Positions 10,274 to 19,268 of a DNA stretch of 64,000 nt are shown one piece after another. This stretch comes from Paenibacillus sp. LS1. Lineage in GTDB: Bacteria; Bacillota; Bacilli; Paenibacillales; Paenibacillaceae. The position numbers and the translations under genes are program-made. The stretch is taken from positions 367,231-431,230 of the forward strand of contig NZ_JAPDOE010000003.1 in assembly GCF_026013365.1 (NCBI RefSeq), read 5' to 3'. Numbering within the stretch: position 1 is the first letter of the stretch; the number at the start of each line of letters is the position of its first letter. The notes under the pieces were generated by a model that did no database searches, had not been told where the DNA came from, and worked only from the letters and a program-made list of their open reading frames with translations.

Positions 10274-11635
10274 TTACATCGCGAAGGCGTCATTGTGCGC
10301 CCTCTCGTAATTGACGAATTTATTAAAGTTTTTCAGGAAGACCAGTTCTACCGTACCTACCGGACCGTTACGCTGTTTAGCGATAATGATCTCAATAATA
10401 TTTTTCTTCTCGGTCTCCTGGTTGTAGTAGTCATCCCGGTACAGGAACGCTACGATGTCGGCATCTTGCTCGATCGAACCCGATTCCCGCAAGTCACTCA
10501 TCATCGGACGTTTATCCTGACGTTGCTCTACACCCCGGCTCAGCTGGGACAAGGCAATAACCGGAACTTCCAGTTCCCGGCCAATCTGTTTCAGTGTACG
10601 TGAAATCTCGGATACCTCTTGTTGACGGTTCTCCCCTGCTTTACCACGTCCGCTAATCAGTTGAAGATAGTCGATCAGGATCATGCCAAGGCCTTTCTCT
10701 TTCTTCAGACGACGGCATTTGGCACGAATATCGGCTACGGTAATCCCTGGCGTATCATCTATAAAGATGTTGGCTTCTGACAATGCTGCAATGCCCATCG
10801 TCAGCTTCTGCCAGTCTTCATCACCCTTAAAGTCACCCATACGCATAACGCTGGCATCCAGGTTGGCTTCCGCACAGATCATACGTTGCACCAGCTGGGC
10901 GGCTGACATCTCCAGACTGAAGATGGCTACCGTCTCCTGAGCCCGAATGGCTACGTTCTGAGCGATATTCAGGGCAAACGCCGTCTTACCTACAGAAGGA
11001 CGGGCCGCTACAATAATCAAGTCACTGCGCTGGAATCCGGCAGTCATTTTGTCCAGATCGATAAATCCAGACGGAATGCCCGTCGTTGTTCCCTTGTTCT
11101 GATGTAGGGTTTCCACACGATCGAATACTTCCATCAGTACGTCTTGAATGGCTATAAAACCACTACTGGAGCGACGGTTGGAAATCTCCAGAATGCGACG
11201 CTCAGCTTCTCCGAGCATAGCTGCAACATCTTCGCCGCCTGTATATCCTTCGCTCACGATCTGTGTTGCCGTACGAATCAGGCGACGCAGCATCGATTTC
11301 TCTTCGATAATCTGAGCGTAATAGTCTACGTTCGCGGCTGTAGGTACACCATGAGCCAGCTTCGCCAGATAACTAACGCCGCCAATGTCCTCCAGCTCAC
11401 CTTTATCCTTCAGAAGCGAAGTCAGTGTCACGAGGTCAATCGGTTGATTTCCCTCACCAAGCTGGATCATCGCTTCAAAGATTAATTGATGGGGCTTATC
11501 ATAGAAATCCTCGGTTTGCACCCGTTCCATCGCTGTAATCAGGGCTTCGCCCTGCAACAGGATTGCACCCAGCACGGCCTGTTCGGCTTCCAGGTTCTGC
11601 GGGGGAATCCGGTCGAATAACATTTCGCCGCCCAT
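10274..11635 (-). CDS. dnaB: replicative DNA helicase
   Basis: The hexameric 5'-3' helicase that unwinds DNA at the replication fork (named DnaC in B. subtilis). The 453 residues comprise the N-terminal helical domain (about 10-110), a linker and a RecA-like ATPase domain. Walker A is AARPSVGKTAF (about 210-220), and the DNA-binding region includes IDYLQLISG and RESGSIEQDAD. Length is typical and no intein is visible. It is the last gene of its operon, starting one base after rplI. An ATG four codons downstream is an alternative start. Confidence 0.97.
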   Translation of the reverse strand: MGGEMLFDRIPPQNLEAEQAVLGAILLQGEALITAMERVQTEDFYDKPHQLIFEAMIQLGEGNQPIDLVTLTSLLKDKGELEDIGGVSYLAKLAHGVPTAANVDYYAQIIEEKSMLRRLIRTATQIVSEGYTGGEDVAAMLGEAERRILEISNRRSSSGFIAIQDVLMEVFDRVETLHQNKGTTTGIPSGFIDLDKMTAGFQRSDLIIVAARPSVGKTAFALNIAQNVAIRAQETVAIFSLEMSAAQLVQRMICAEANLDASVMRMGDFKGDEDWQKLTMGIAALSEANIFIDDTPGITVADIRAKCRRLKKEKGLGMILIDYLQLISGRGKAGENRQQEVSEISRTLKQIGRELEVPVIALSQLSRGVEQRQDKRPMMSDLRESGSIEQDADIVAFLYRDDYYNQETEKKNIIEIIIAKQRNGPVGTVELVFLKNFNKFVNYERAHNDAFAM

Positions 11636-11636
11636 C

Positions 11637-12080
11637 TTACTCTTCCGTTACCTGTACCTTCAAGGTTGCCTTCACTTCAGGGTGAACCTTGACAGTTACT
11701 TGTGTTACGCCGAGTGTACGAATAGGCTCGTCCAGCTCAATTTTGCGTTTGTCTACTTTCAGACCTTTTTTAGACAAAGCTTCTGCAATCTGTTTGCTGG
11801 TAATGGCACCAAACAGACGACCACCTTCGCCGGACTTGGCTTTCAGTTCAGTCACTTCTGCTTCCAGCTTCTTCGCGAGTGCTTCCGCTTCTGCTTTCTC
11901 TTCTTGTTTGATTCTTTCTTCAGCAGCCTTCTGGTTATCCAAAGTCTTCATGTTGCCATCTGTTGCTGGACGTGCGATTCCCCGTGGCAGTAGGAAGTTC
12001 TGTGCGTAGCCCTCAGATACTTCTTTCACTTGCCCTTTCTTGCCTTGACCCTTCATATCTTTTATAAAAATGACTTTCAT
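11637..12080 (-). CDS. rplI: 50S ribosomal protein L9
   Basis: A 147-residue L9 of the large subunit. The N-terminal domain, MKVIFIKDMKGQGKKGQ, binds 23S rRNA, a long connecting helix rich in Glu/Lys/Ala spans about 42-75, and the C-terminal domain carries the GRLFGAIT signature. It overlaps gdpP by 4 nt, so it is translationally coupled. The gdpP-rplI-dnaB order is conserved in Bacillales. Confidence 0.98.
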   Translation of the reverse strand: MKVIFIKDMKGQGKKGQVKEVSEGYAQNFLLPRGIARPATDGNMKTLDNQKAAEERIKQEEKAEAEALAKKLEAEVTELKAKSGEGGRLFGAITSKQIAEALSKKGLKVDKRKIELDEPIRTLGVTQVTVKVHPEVKATLKVQVTEE

Positions 12081-14068
12081 TCGAACAGCCCCTCTTCCTT
12101 TTCGATTTCAGCCAGTACGTTCGTCAGCCGTTTTTCTGCCTCTCCAAGCGTTCCTTCAAGCTGTACGGCAGCATTGGTTAAATGTCCGCCACCGCCCAGT
12201 CGTTCCATGACAACTTGAACATTCATGCGCCCCAGCGATCTCGCGCTGATGCCAATCAGTCCATCCGGACGCTCACTAATCACAAATGAAGCGACCACGT
12301 CAGTCATATTCAGCAATGTGTCCGCCACCTGGGCGATCATCATCTGTGGAATCTTGCTGCCAGGGTCCGTGACCGCCAGCGCAATGTTCCCGTATACCAT
12401 TTTAGCATGCTTTATGATTTCTGCCTTAGCAATATATTCTGACAGATCCTCTTTCATCAACCGTTGGATCATAATGGTGTCTGCACCACTGCGACGCAGG
12501 AAGCCTGCCGCCTCGAACGTTCTGGACCCGGTGTGCAGTGCAAAATGCTTCGTATCCACCGTAATCCCGGCAAGTAGAGCCGTAGCTTCCAGCGGAGTGA
12601 ATTGTACCTTGTCATGAATGTATTGCAAAAGTTCAGTTACCAGTTCCGCAGCAGAGGACGCATAAGGCTCCAGATAGATCAACACCGCGTCATTGATGAA
12701 CTCTTCACCTCGGCGATGATGGTCCACAACCACGACACGGGTTGCAGACTGTACCAATTTCGGCTCCATGGTCATGGAGGCCTTATGCGTATCCACCACC
12801 ACCAACAGCGTGTGCTCGGTCATCATCTGGGTTGCCTGTTCTGGTGATACGAATGCTTTGGACAACTTCTCGTCCTTGTTCACCTGCTCCATCATGCGTT
12901 CAATCGATGGATTAATTCCATCCAGAACAATCCGCGCTTCCACGTTGTACAGACTGGCCGCTTTCCACACCCCGATGGACGCGCCGATCGCGTCCATATC
13001 CGGAATTTTGTGGCCCATGATAAGTACCCGATCACTCTCCTGCATCAAATCACGCAGCGCATGAGCAATAACGCGGGCTCTGACCCGTGTCCGTTTCTCC
13101 ACTGCATTGGACTTGCCCCCATAGAAAGACAGGCGTTGCCCGGACTTCACAGCAGCCTGATCGCCACCACGTCCGAGTGCCATGTCCAGACTGGACTGTG
13201 CCAGTTCTCCCATCTCACTGATGCTATCCGATCCAAATGCCAGTCCTACACTGAGTGTCATTGGCACTTTGAGGTCAGCAGTCATCTCCCGAACTTCATC
13301 CAAAATGACAAATCGGCTCTGCTCCAGTTCCTGCAAAGACTTATGGTTCAGCATCAACAGATACCGATCAGAAGATAGACGACGCAGGTACACTTCGTAC
13401 CGCTTGGCCCATGACGTAATCTCACTGGTCACACGGGCAATTAGCGCTGTACGCTGCTGGTCGTCCATGCCCTGGGCAGCCTCGTCCAGATTATCCAGAA
13501 CAAGAATACCCAATGCAAGGCGCTCATTTTCATATTTATCACGAAGAATGGCTAGCTCCGTAATCTCGTATACATATACATACCGCTCCTGCGGGTTATG
13601 AATAACTCCATAATGCCGATCATCCAACTGGAATTCGTCATGAAACTCCTTGGATGAATGTTCCTTGGTCCCATCCTTCTTCTCTTTAGGCTGAGGAAGT
13701 TTGGGAAACAAATTAAGTAGCGGATTACCCACCATTGTCTTCTCCTGGAACATCTCCGCGACAAAGCGGTTATGCCACTCTACCGTACGATCTTCGCTGT
13801 ACAGCACAATTCCGAATGGAAGCATGCTGACCGCTTCCCCTTCCATCCGTTTGATCCGAATAGATAGGCCATTAATGTAGTCGTTAAGCTCACGGCGGAA
13901 CGCGAGCTCCGCCTTAATCATGACGATTCCCAGCGCCGAAGCCAGTATCAGACTAATCAAACCAAGCGTCCAGTTATAGATGGTAACGAACATCACGAGC
14001 AACAGCAGCAGTATGAACGCCCATACGGTATAGTAGCCGTGCCAGCGTTTCTTCAGAAATTTAGGCAT
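12077..14068 (-). CDS. gdpP: cyclic-di-AMP phosphodiesterase GdpP
   Basis: A membrane enzyme hydrolysing c-di-AMP to pApA, affecting potassium balance, wall stress and beta-lactam tolerance. The 663 residues show two N-terminal TM helices (about 13-55), a degenerate PAS domain (about 75-165), a degenerate GGDEF domain (about 170-305) and DHH/DHHA1 phosphoesterase domains (about 340-650). Metal-binding motifs are visible as GHKIPDMDAIG, VVVDHHRRG and GGGGH near the C-terminus. The catalytic residues look intact. It sits 11 bp after yybS and overlaps rplI by 4 nt. Confidence 0.96.
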   Translation of the reverse strand: MPKFLKKRWHGYYTVWAFILLLLLVMFVTIYNWTLGLISLILASALGIVMIKAELAFRRELNDYINGLSIRIKRMEGEAVSMLPFGIVLYSEDRTVEWHNRFVAEMFQEKTMVGNPLLNLFPKLPQPKEKKDGTKEHSSKEFHDEFQLDDRHYGVIHNPQERYVYVYEITELAILRDKYENERLALGILVLDNLDEAAQGMDDQQRTALIARVTSEITSWAKRYEVYLRRLSSDRYLLMLNHKSLQELEQSRFVILDEVREMTADLKVPMTLSVGLAFGSDSISEMGELAQSSLDMALGRGGDQAAVKSGQRLSFYGGKSNAVEKRTRVRARVIAHALRDLMQESDRVLIMGHKIPDMDAIGASIGVWKAASLYNVEARIVLDGINPSIERMMEQVNKDEKLSKAFVSPEQATQMMTEHTLLVVVDTHKASMTMEPKLVQSATRVVVVDHHRRGEEFINDAVLIYLEPYASSAAELVTELLQYIHDKVQFTPLEATALLAGITVDTKHFALHTGSRTFEAAGFLRRSGADTIMIQRLMKEDLSEYIAKAEIIKHAKMVYGNIALAVTDPGSKIPQMMIAQVADTLLNMTDVVASFVISERPDGLIGISARSLGRMNVQVVMERLGGGGHLTNAAVQLEGTLGEAEKRLTNVLAEIEKEEGLFE

Positions 14069-14079
14069 GACTCATCACC

Positions 14080-15000
14080 CTATCGTTTTGATTTCGATAT
14101 TGCCTCACGAAGCGGGAACGCCAGATCGATAATTCCGATAATCCGAAGCGGACCAATGAAGAAGACCGCAACTGCAAGAAAATACGGTATAACCGGATTC
14201 CATTTCTTTGTATGTGAGAGAAAGAAGAAGAAGCCGATCGCTTGAATCATGAAGCCCAGATTGATCAATGGCGACAGATTCATGGCAATCATGGTCCAGT
14301 ACGTTCCATCACTTTGTCTAGAGATGACTTCGATCAACAAGGCGAGGAAATAATACCAGATCAGCGCACGCGGCATACGCCACTCTCTCGCTGGTGGAAG
14401 CTTCGATACCGTCACACCCATCACGTTCAGAATCGGACGAGCAATAACGTGTGTGATGAAGGCCATTACCATCGATGTAACAACGAGGGCAAAAGGAATC
14501 ATAAGCTGCGTTTGTTTGGCAACATCCTCGGTCATCTCAGGGGTCCATGCAAACCCGTTAATCATCTGATTGGATGTATTCGTTAACGGTTCAATGGTCA
14601 GTCTGACCACATCTTCAATGTAGCTAGACAGGTCGAATTGGAAAATGACACTTCCGACCAAGAGCAACAATAAGTATTCTGCCAGCATCGTGCCACTTCC
14701 CGCCATAAGCGTGAACAGGGCCGATTTACGTGTTTTATACGCGTGACCCATAACGAGCGCAGGCAAGGTAAAGATAAGCAATAGCAGCAGATAGATCGGA
14801 TGGAATATCACCAAAATAACGGCTAAGGGCACGAGATGCCATATAAATGATTTTAAAGATAATGAAGCATACAAAATAACTCCCGGAATCATCATAAAAA
14901 ATATGGCAAGTACCGATAAAGGAGTTAACAGCGAAAGTAACAGGAGCAGATAGACTGCACTCCAAACAGCTGATTTAAAGCTAAATTTCAACAAATTCAC
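14080..15000 (-). CDS. yybS: YybS family membrane protein (DUF2232)
   Basis: A 306-residue polytopic membrane protein with about seven or eight hydrophobic segments and a short basic C-terminus. The family is of unknown function. Its conserved place immediately before gdpP in Bacillales supports the identification and hints at a role near c-di-AMP or the envelope. It overlaps the mazG-like gene by 4 nt upstream. Confidence 0.85.
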   Translation of the reverse strand: MNLLKFSFKSAVWSAVYLLLLLSLLTPLSVLAIFFMMIPGVILYASLSLKSFIWHLVPLAVILVIFHPIYLLLLLIFTLPALVMGHAYKTRKSALFTLMAGSGTMLAEYLLLLLVGSVIFQFDLSSYIEDVVRLTIEPLTNTSNQMINGFAWTPEMTEDVAKQTQLMIPFALVVTSMVMAFITHVIARPILNVMGVTVSKLPPAREWRMPRALIWYYFLALLIEVISRQSDGTYWTMIAMNLSPLINLGFMIQAIGFFFFLSHTKKWNPVIPYFLAVAVFFIGPLRIIGIIDLAFPLREAISKSKR

Positions 15001-15299
15001 CTCTTACGCATATGATCTTCTAGCGCGGAAATATCCTGGTACCAGTCTTCAAGCTGGTGACCTTCCTGTTTATGCTTTTTCAACTTCTCAACAAGCAGTG
15101 CATCCAGATCCTTGAAAGGAATACCGAGCCTGCGGCCCAATATGTAACTACTCATAATCAAACTGGCAAGACTGTCTCCGATTCGAGTTGTACTGCCTTC
15201 CCATAACGCCTTGAATAATCGGGATACTTGATCAAGTACTTCGGTTTTAAGCCATTCAATCACTTTAGCGCGTTTGGCTACATCCAGTTCTTTAGGCAT
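14997..15299 (-). CDS. MazG-like protein
   Basis: A 100-residue all-alpha protein resembling the short MazG-like family of Firmicutes. Basic helices are followed by the segment SLASLIMSSYILGRRLGI, then a Lys/Glu-rich helix. True MazG enzymes are NTP pyrophosphohydrolases with an EExxE metal motif. I do not see that motif clearly, so catalytic activity is doubtful. First gene of the five-gene operon ending in dnaB; overlaps yybS by 4 nt (ATGA). Confidence 0.75.
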   Translation of the reverse strand: MPKELDVAKRAKVIEWLKTEVLDQVSRLFKALWEGSTTRIGDSLASLIMSSYILGRRLGIPFKDLDALLVEKLKKHKQEGHQLEDWYQDISALEDHMRKR

Positions 15300-15339
15300 T
15301 TGGCGAAAGTCACTCTCCCCCGAAAAAGCTTTATTCTCG

Positions 15340-15345
15340 ATTATA
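15340..15345 (-). promoter_or_regulatory. extended -10 promoter of the mazG-like-yybS-gdpP-rplI-dnaB operon
   Basis: On the minus strand a perfect TATAAT preceded by TGC (extended -10) lies 41 bp upstream of the MazG-like ATG. The -35 region at the right distance is poor (TTTTGC), as is usual for extended -10 promoters. Confidence 0.6.
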
Positions 15346-15563
15346 GCATAAAAAGAGGGCCCGCAAAATTACCCCAAAAAGCGGAGAAGTTCTCCGAAAC
15401 TGATGTCAGGTACTTATGCGGAGTCCTCCGTACATCCAATCGACATATATACTTGTAAAAAAACTTCGAATGCGCCCTTGGTTCAGGACTTCTTAAGTTT
15501 AACATGATACCGGACGGCTGTGATTATCCCTGCTGTCACAATAATGTTTATATTCGTTACGGC

Positions 15564-15989
15564 TTACTTGGCCTTAATCGATTCTTTGGCTACAATGCCT
15601 TCGCAGTACTCAATAATCTGACTCCGTCTGACAATACCAATGAACCGCTCCATATCATCCACCACAGGAACAAAGTTCTGAACTTTTGCCAGATTAATCA
15701 GGTCTTCCATATTGGCATCAATAGAAACGGGCTTAATATCCAGGCGAAGCGGAACGTCTTTGAGCAAGAACTTTGAAGCGTTTTCAAATGAAATCTTTCC
15801 CTCGGCATTCTTCATATACCACAATAAGTCGCCTTCGGTAACCGTACCAATATATTTGCCTTCCTTATTCAAAATGGGCACCGCCGTAAACCGATGATAC
15901 TCCATCCGTTCCAACGTTTGCCGCAGCGTAGAATCCGACGTCACGCATGTAACCTCTTGTTTGGGCAGCAAAAAAAATGCGATGTTCAT
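15564..15989 (-). CDS. CBS-pair domain protein
   Basis: The 141 residues are almost entirely two CBS motifs (about 12-62 and 80-132), with no catalytic domain. Stand-alone CBS pairs bind adenine nucleotides; in Bacillus the similarly sized DarB (YkuL) binds c-di-AMP and regulates Rel and pyruvate carboxylase. Motifs seen are TAVPILNKEGKYIGTVTEGDLL and VPVVDDMERFIGIVRRSQII. Whether this copy binds c-di-AMP cannot be read from the sequence, although the c-di-AMP hydrolase GdpP is encoded nearby. It appears monocistronic. The AAGGAGG is about 12 nt from the ATG, longer than usual. Confidence 0.85.
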   Translation of the reverse strand: MNIAFFLLPKQEVTCVTSDSTLRQTLERMEYHRFTAVPILNKEGKYIGTVTEGDLLWYMKNAEGKISFENASKFLLKDVPLRLDIKPVSIDANMEDLINLAKVQNFVPVVDDMERFIGIVRRSQIIEYCEGIVAKESIKAK

Positions 15990-16020
15990 ACCCTTACGTA
16001 TCCTCCTTGTGAATTTCTTC

Positions 16021-16047
16021 GTTCAACTTATCTCGCTCAACTTATAT
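16021..16047. repeat. two half-sites resembling the ends of the 4049-4238 repeat
   Basis: GTTCAACTTAT (16021-16031) and CTCAACTTATAT (16036-16047) are direct copies, 15 bp apart, of the inner part of the terminal repeat TTAGTTCAACTTATAT at 4223-4238. They lie in the upstream region of the CBS gene. They may be a remnant of the same element or coincidental AT-rich similarity. Confidence 0.35.
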
Positions 16048-16100
16048 TATACGGATCAGGACGCAGGATGTTCCAAAAGGATCATGGATCTCACTACAAA

Positions 16101-16136
16101 GAAAAAAACAGCAGCCCGCGAATAAACGTACTGCTG
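16101..16136 (-). terminator. terminator of the LCP gene
   Basis: Stem CAGCAG / CTGCTG with a partly paired loop, followed on the minus strand by T7, about 37 bp past the stop. Confidence 0.75.
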
Positions 16137-16172
16137 ATTGTGGTCTACAACAAACCATCGGTATGGAATTGA

Positions 16173-17207
16173 TTATTCAATCATTTGCCGATCAGGGATC
16201 ATTACTTCACCGGCTGGGGTTGATTGATCCATCCAGTTGTTAATCAGCTCTTTGGCATATTGGACATCTTTCTCGTCAGCACGGCCATAATAGATACCAT
16301 CTTTGCGCATTCCCTCACCCAGAATGGTGAAGCTTGAGATCTGTGGTTTCTCCTGAGTAAGTACCTGTTTAGCCAGATCAATAATGAAAGAAGCTCGCAT
16401 ATCCGTCTGGAAGCTGTCTCCCATGATCTGAATCAATTCCGGAATTTTGGCGATTTGATTCAAATTCAGCATCTCATTCGCCATCGCGTTCAGGAAAATC
16501 TGCTGCCGCTTCGTACGATTAAAATCGCTATCCTCACGGTATCTTACATAATACAGTGCTTCCTGCCCGTCATAGATCGGCTTGCCGCCTTCAATCGTGA
16601 ATTGCACATGATTCGGGTCCTTGTTCACAATGTCCTCATCAATCGGCAGTTTTACACCACCCAGCGCATCAACGACTTTTTTGATGCCGTCGAAGTTGAT
16701 CGTTGCATAGTAACCTACATCGGCATTAAGGAATTTCTCCACGGTATTGATGGACATATTCTCCCCACCAAAAGCATAGGCATGCGCCAGCTTATCATAA
16801 TCATCTTCGCCGTCCTTGTTCGCATCCCGTCCCACAATCTGCACATACGTGTCACGTGGAATGGACACCAATAGTACACGGGACTCTTTTGGACGAACTA
16901 CAGCGTAGATCACTGTATCTGAACGTCCACGCGTCTTCTCATAGGCGCGTTTGTCCGAACCCAGCAGTAACACCGAGAAAGGTTCCTTGCGATATACCGT
17001 TGGATCAGGCGTATTGTTGCCTTCCTGCGGTACATAAGAGCGGGATAGCTGATCTTCTACCGAACCGGCGAGAAACAGATCAAATGCCGCTACAGCCAGC
17101 TGTTGACGGAACAAATAGCCCCCGATTAACAAAACAACAAGCGAAACGAGCGTTATATATAGGCCTTTTCTTCTTTTCTTCTTCTTATCTTTAGTTCTGC
17201 TTTTCAT
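16173..17207 (-). CDS. LytR-CpsA-Psr (LCP) family cell-wall polymer ligase
   Basis: LCP enzymes transfer lipid-linked anionic polymers such as wall teichoic acid onto peptidoglycan at the outer membrane face. The 344 residues start with a very basic cytoplasmic tail and one TM helix (about 13-32). The LCP domain follows (about 75-290), with the family motifs LLLGSDKR, RSDTVIYAVV, VSIPRDTYV and the GGV/YVRYR(E)DSDFNR(T)KRQ segment containing conserved Asp and Arg residues. GAAGGA lies before the ATG. It is monocistronic with its own terminator. Which member (TagT/U/V-like) cannot be decided. Confidence 0.93.
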   Translation of the reverse strand: MKSRTKDKKKKRRKGLYITLVSLVVLLIGGYLFRQQLAVAAFDLFLAGSVEDQLSRSYVPQEGNNTPDPTVYRKEPFSVLLLGSDKRAYEKTRGRSDTVIYAVVRPKESRVLLVSIPRDTYVQIVGRDANKDGEDDYDKLAHAYAFGGENMSINTVEKFLNADVGYYATINFDGIKKVVDALGGVKLPIDEDIVNKDPNHVQFTIEGGKPIYDGQEALYYVRYREDSDFNRTKRQQIFLNAMANEMLNLNQIAKIPELIQIMGDSFQTDMRASFIIDLAKQVLTQEKPQISSFTILGEGMRKDGIYYGRADEKDVQYAKELINNWMDQSTPAGEVMIPDRQMIE

Positions 17208-17385
17208 CCATTGATTCCTTCTTCACTATCAAAATGATAATCCATAATACCAATTAAACGTCTGGGATGCCTTGTGACTCGGTGTTCTCTGAAGTTTTCT
17301 CTATCTGGAATCAAGACACCGCTTACGCTCGTTCTATTGTAATCATTGCGGGGAGATGAAAAGTTACAATCCGGTTAAATTGAAA

Positions 17386-17429
17386 AGAACAGCGACTCCT
17401 TTTTTAGTTACAAAAGGTGCACTGTTCTC
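17386..17429 (-). terminator. hairpin downstream of the MFS gene
   Basis: Two nested inverted repeats, AGAACAG/CTGTTCT outside and CCTTTT/AAAAGG inside. On the minus strand the arm is followed by a T-rich stretch, so it probably terminates the exporter transcript. Confidence 0.6.
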
Positions 17430-17451
17430 TTCATTTCCACACGCTCTCGAA

Positions 17452-19038
17452 TCAGTTCGTGGATATACTTTCCACATGATGGCTTTTCTCTTTTTGACGG
17501 AGACGTCCCGTTATCAGCGCAGCTACCAGCGTAAGCACACTGAATACGACCGCAGACCAGAAGAGACCATTGTAACCCTGACCTGTCGTTTGATGCACTG
17601 CCTGAAGCAAGACATCTCGGATACCTTCATCAGGAATTTGGGACAGGCCCTCTGTCAGACTGGACACATCACTCCCGGATGATCCACCCGAGGCATATTG
17701 CTCCAGCATCTCAGGCGGCACCTGAATTCCTTTATTAGCAAACCCTGCCTGAATGTTGGACCCCAAATTAATGAAAGAACGTGCCAGGAATCCGGCAAAA
17801 ATCGTAGGTGCAATAGCCATAGCCATCTGGCGGAATAACGAACTGGTCGCTACCGCGATGCCTTTGTTGTTCTCTCCCGCCTGTTCCGTGACAAGTACGT
17901 TAACTGGCGCACCAAGCATCATGCCGAAGCCGATACCTACGAGCGTACTCGCGATGACAAATTGCCAGATATGCTCAACCCATAGCGGGAACAGCAAGAA
18001 TCCAATGGCGGATAGCAGCCCCGCAACCGATAACGTCCAGATTGGCCCTTTGCGGTCAACGAGGTATCCCCCTCCGCCTGCCCCAATGCCGGATGCCAGC
18101 GCGAGCGGAGTAAACCAGTACCCGGAGGCCGTATTGGATACGCCAAGATATTGCTCAACAAATCCGGGAATAAAGATCACTGAGGCCAAAATAGCTCCAG
18201 AGAAAAAGGCAATCAGCAGCGTCCATCTAAAGGACGCGATACCCAGAAGCTGTGTCGATACAACAGGTTCACGTTCAGATCCTTCCAGTCTTTTTTCCAT
18301 GAAGTAAAAGAGCACCAGAATGATCACACCTGCCAAGAAGAAACCGTAGAACATCGGTGACCCCAGGCTTTGAAGCATGTTCACACCATCCAGATTGCTG
18401 AAGCTATACATTAAACTGAGTACACCTAGTGTCAGGACAGCGATACCGCTCCAGTCCACTGCTGCACGGTTCAGTTCCTGCTCTTCATGAATAAATCGAA
18501 TACCTGCAATGAATAGCAAAATGGCAATGGGTACGTTGATCAGGAATAACCAATGCCAGTTGCCCGTAACGTCCAGTATAAAAGCACCAACATTGGGCCC
18601 CAAAATAGCGGCAACACCATTCATACCTCCAAGCAGACCCAAAGCTGTACCTTGACGCTCCACTGGGAACTTGCTTAATACGTATGAGCTGGCAATGATA
18701 AAGATCCCCCCACCGCCCAAAGCTTGAATGACACGAGCGATCAGGAAGAAGGTAAACGATGTGCTTAGCGCGACCAGCAGCGAACCAATTCCGAACAACG
18801 CCACTTCAATCAAAAATAGTTTCTTGCGACCATAACGGTCCGACAGCTTGCCCGCAATAGGAACACTCACCGCAAGTCCAAGCGTGTAGAGCGTAATCGT
18901 CCACGCTCCCCACGTTGGTGACACACCAAACGATGCATTTAAGGTGGTCAGTGACGAGGTGATGATCCCATTATCCAGTGCGGCCATAAATACCCCTATG
19001 GCAAACAGGATCAGCGGCCATTTCATTTGTTTTTGCAT
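17452..19038 (-). CDS. DHA2 (14-TM) MFS drug exporter
   Basis: A proton-coupled efflux permease of the EmrB/QacA type. About 14 hydrophobic segments span the 528 residues; motif A is GKLSDRYGRKKLF between TM2 and TM3, and a motif-C-like GGMNGVAAILGPNVGAF lies in TM5. A large extracytoplasmic loop (about 425-475) precedes the last helix, as in other DHA2 proteins. The substrate is unknown. I start at ATG 19038; a GTG one codon earlier is equally placed relative to GGGAGG. A TetR-type palindrome upstream suggests repression by a regulator not encoded beside it. Confidence 0.92.
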   Translation of the reverse strand: MQKQMKWPLILFAIGVFMAALDNGIITSSLTTLNASFGVSPTWGAWTITLYTLGLAVSVPIAGKLSDRYGRKKLFLIEVALFGIGSLLVALSTSFTFFLIARVIQALGGGGIFIIASSYVLSKFPVERQGTALGLLGGMNGVAAILGPNVGAFILDVTGNWHWLFLINVPIAILLFIAGIRFIHEEQELNRAAVDWSGIAVLTLGVLSLMYSFSNLDGVNMLQSLGSPMFYGFFLAGVIILVLFYFMEKRLEGSEREPVVSTQLLGIASFRWTLLIAFFSGAILASVIFIPGFVEQYLGVSNTASGYWFTPLALASGIGAGGGGYLVDRKGPIWTLSVAGLLSAIGFLLFPLWVEHIWQFVIASTLVGIGFGMMLGAPVNVLVTEQAGENNKGIAVATSSLFRQMAMAIAPTIFAGFLARSFINLGSNIQAGFANKGIQVPPEMLEQYASGGSSGSDVSSLTEGLSQIPDEGIRDVLLQAVHQTTGQGYNGLFWSAVVFSVLTLVAALITGRLRQKEKSHHVESISTN

Positions 19039-19120
19039 CACATGTTACCTCCCGATCAGATCTTAAATTCAGTATCGTACAGTTGGTTTGGTACATATAT
19101 ATTAAACCGAATTGAATAAT

Positions 19121-19138
19121 AATGACTCACTGGTCATT
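19121..19138. promoter_or_regulatory. palindromic operator upstream of the MFS exporter
   Basis: AATGAC-N6-GTCATT, a perfect 6-bp inverted repeat, lies about 85 bp before the exporter start. TetR-family repressors of efflux pumps often bind palindromes of TGAC...GTCA form. The repeat is seen; the regulator is unknown. Confidence 0.5.
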
Positions 19139-19206
19139 TTAAAACAAAAGAAATCCATATGTCAATTTAATAATATGGTTATCTAACTCATTTTACCTCT
19201 GATCCA

Positions 19207-19252
19207 ATAAAATAAAGCTGCCCACAGATTCGGTTGAACCTGCGGGACAGCC
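19207..19252 (-). terminator. terminator of the S9 peptidase gene
   Basis: Stem GCTGTCCCGCAG / CTGTGGGCAGC (one or two mismatches), then a T-rich tail on the minus strand, just past the stop at 19269. Confidence 0.8.
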
Positions 19253-19268
19253 CTCATATCTAAACGTA

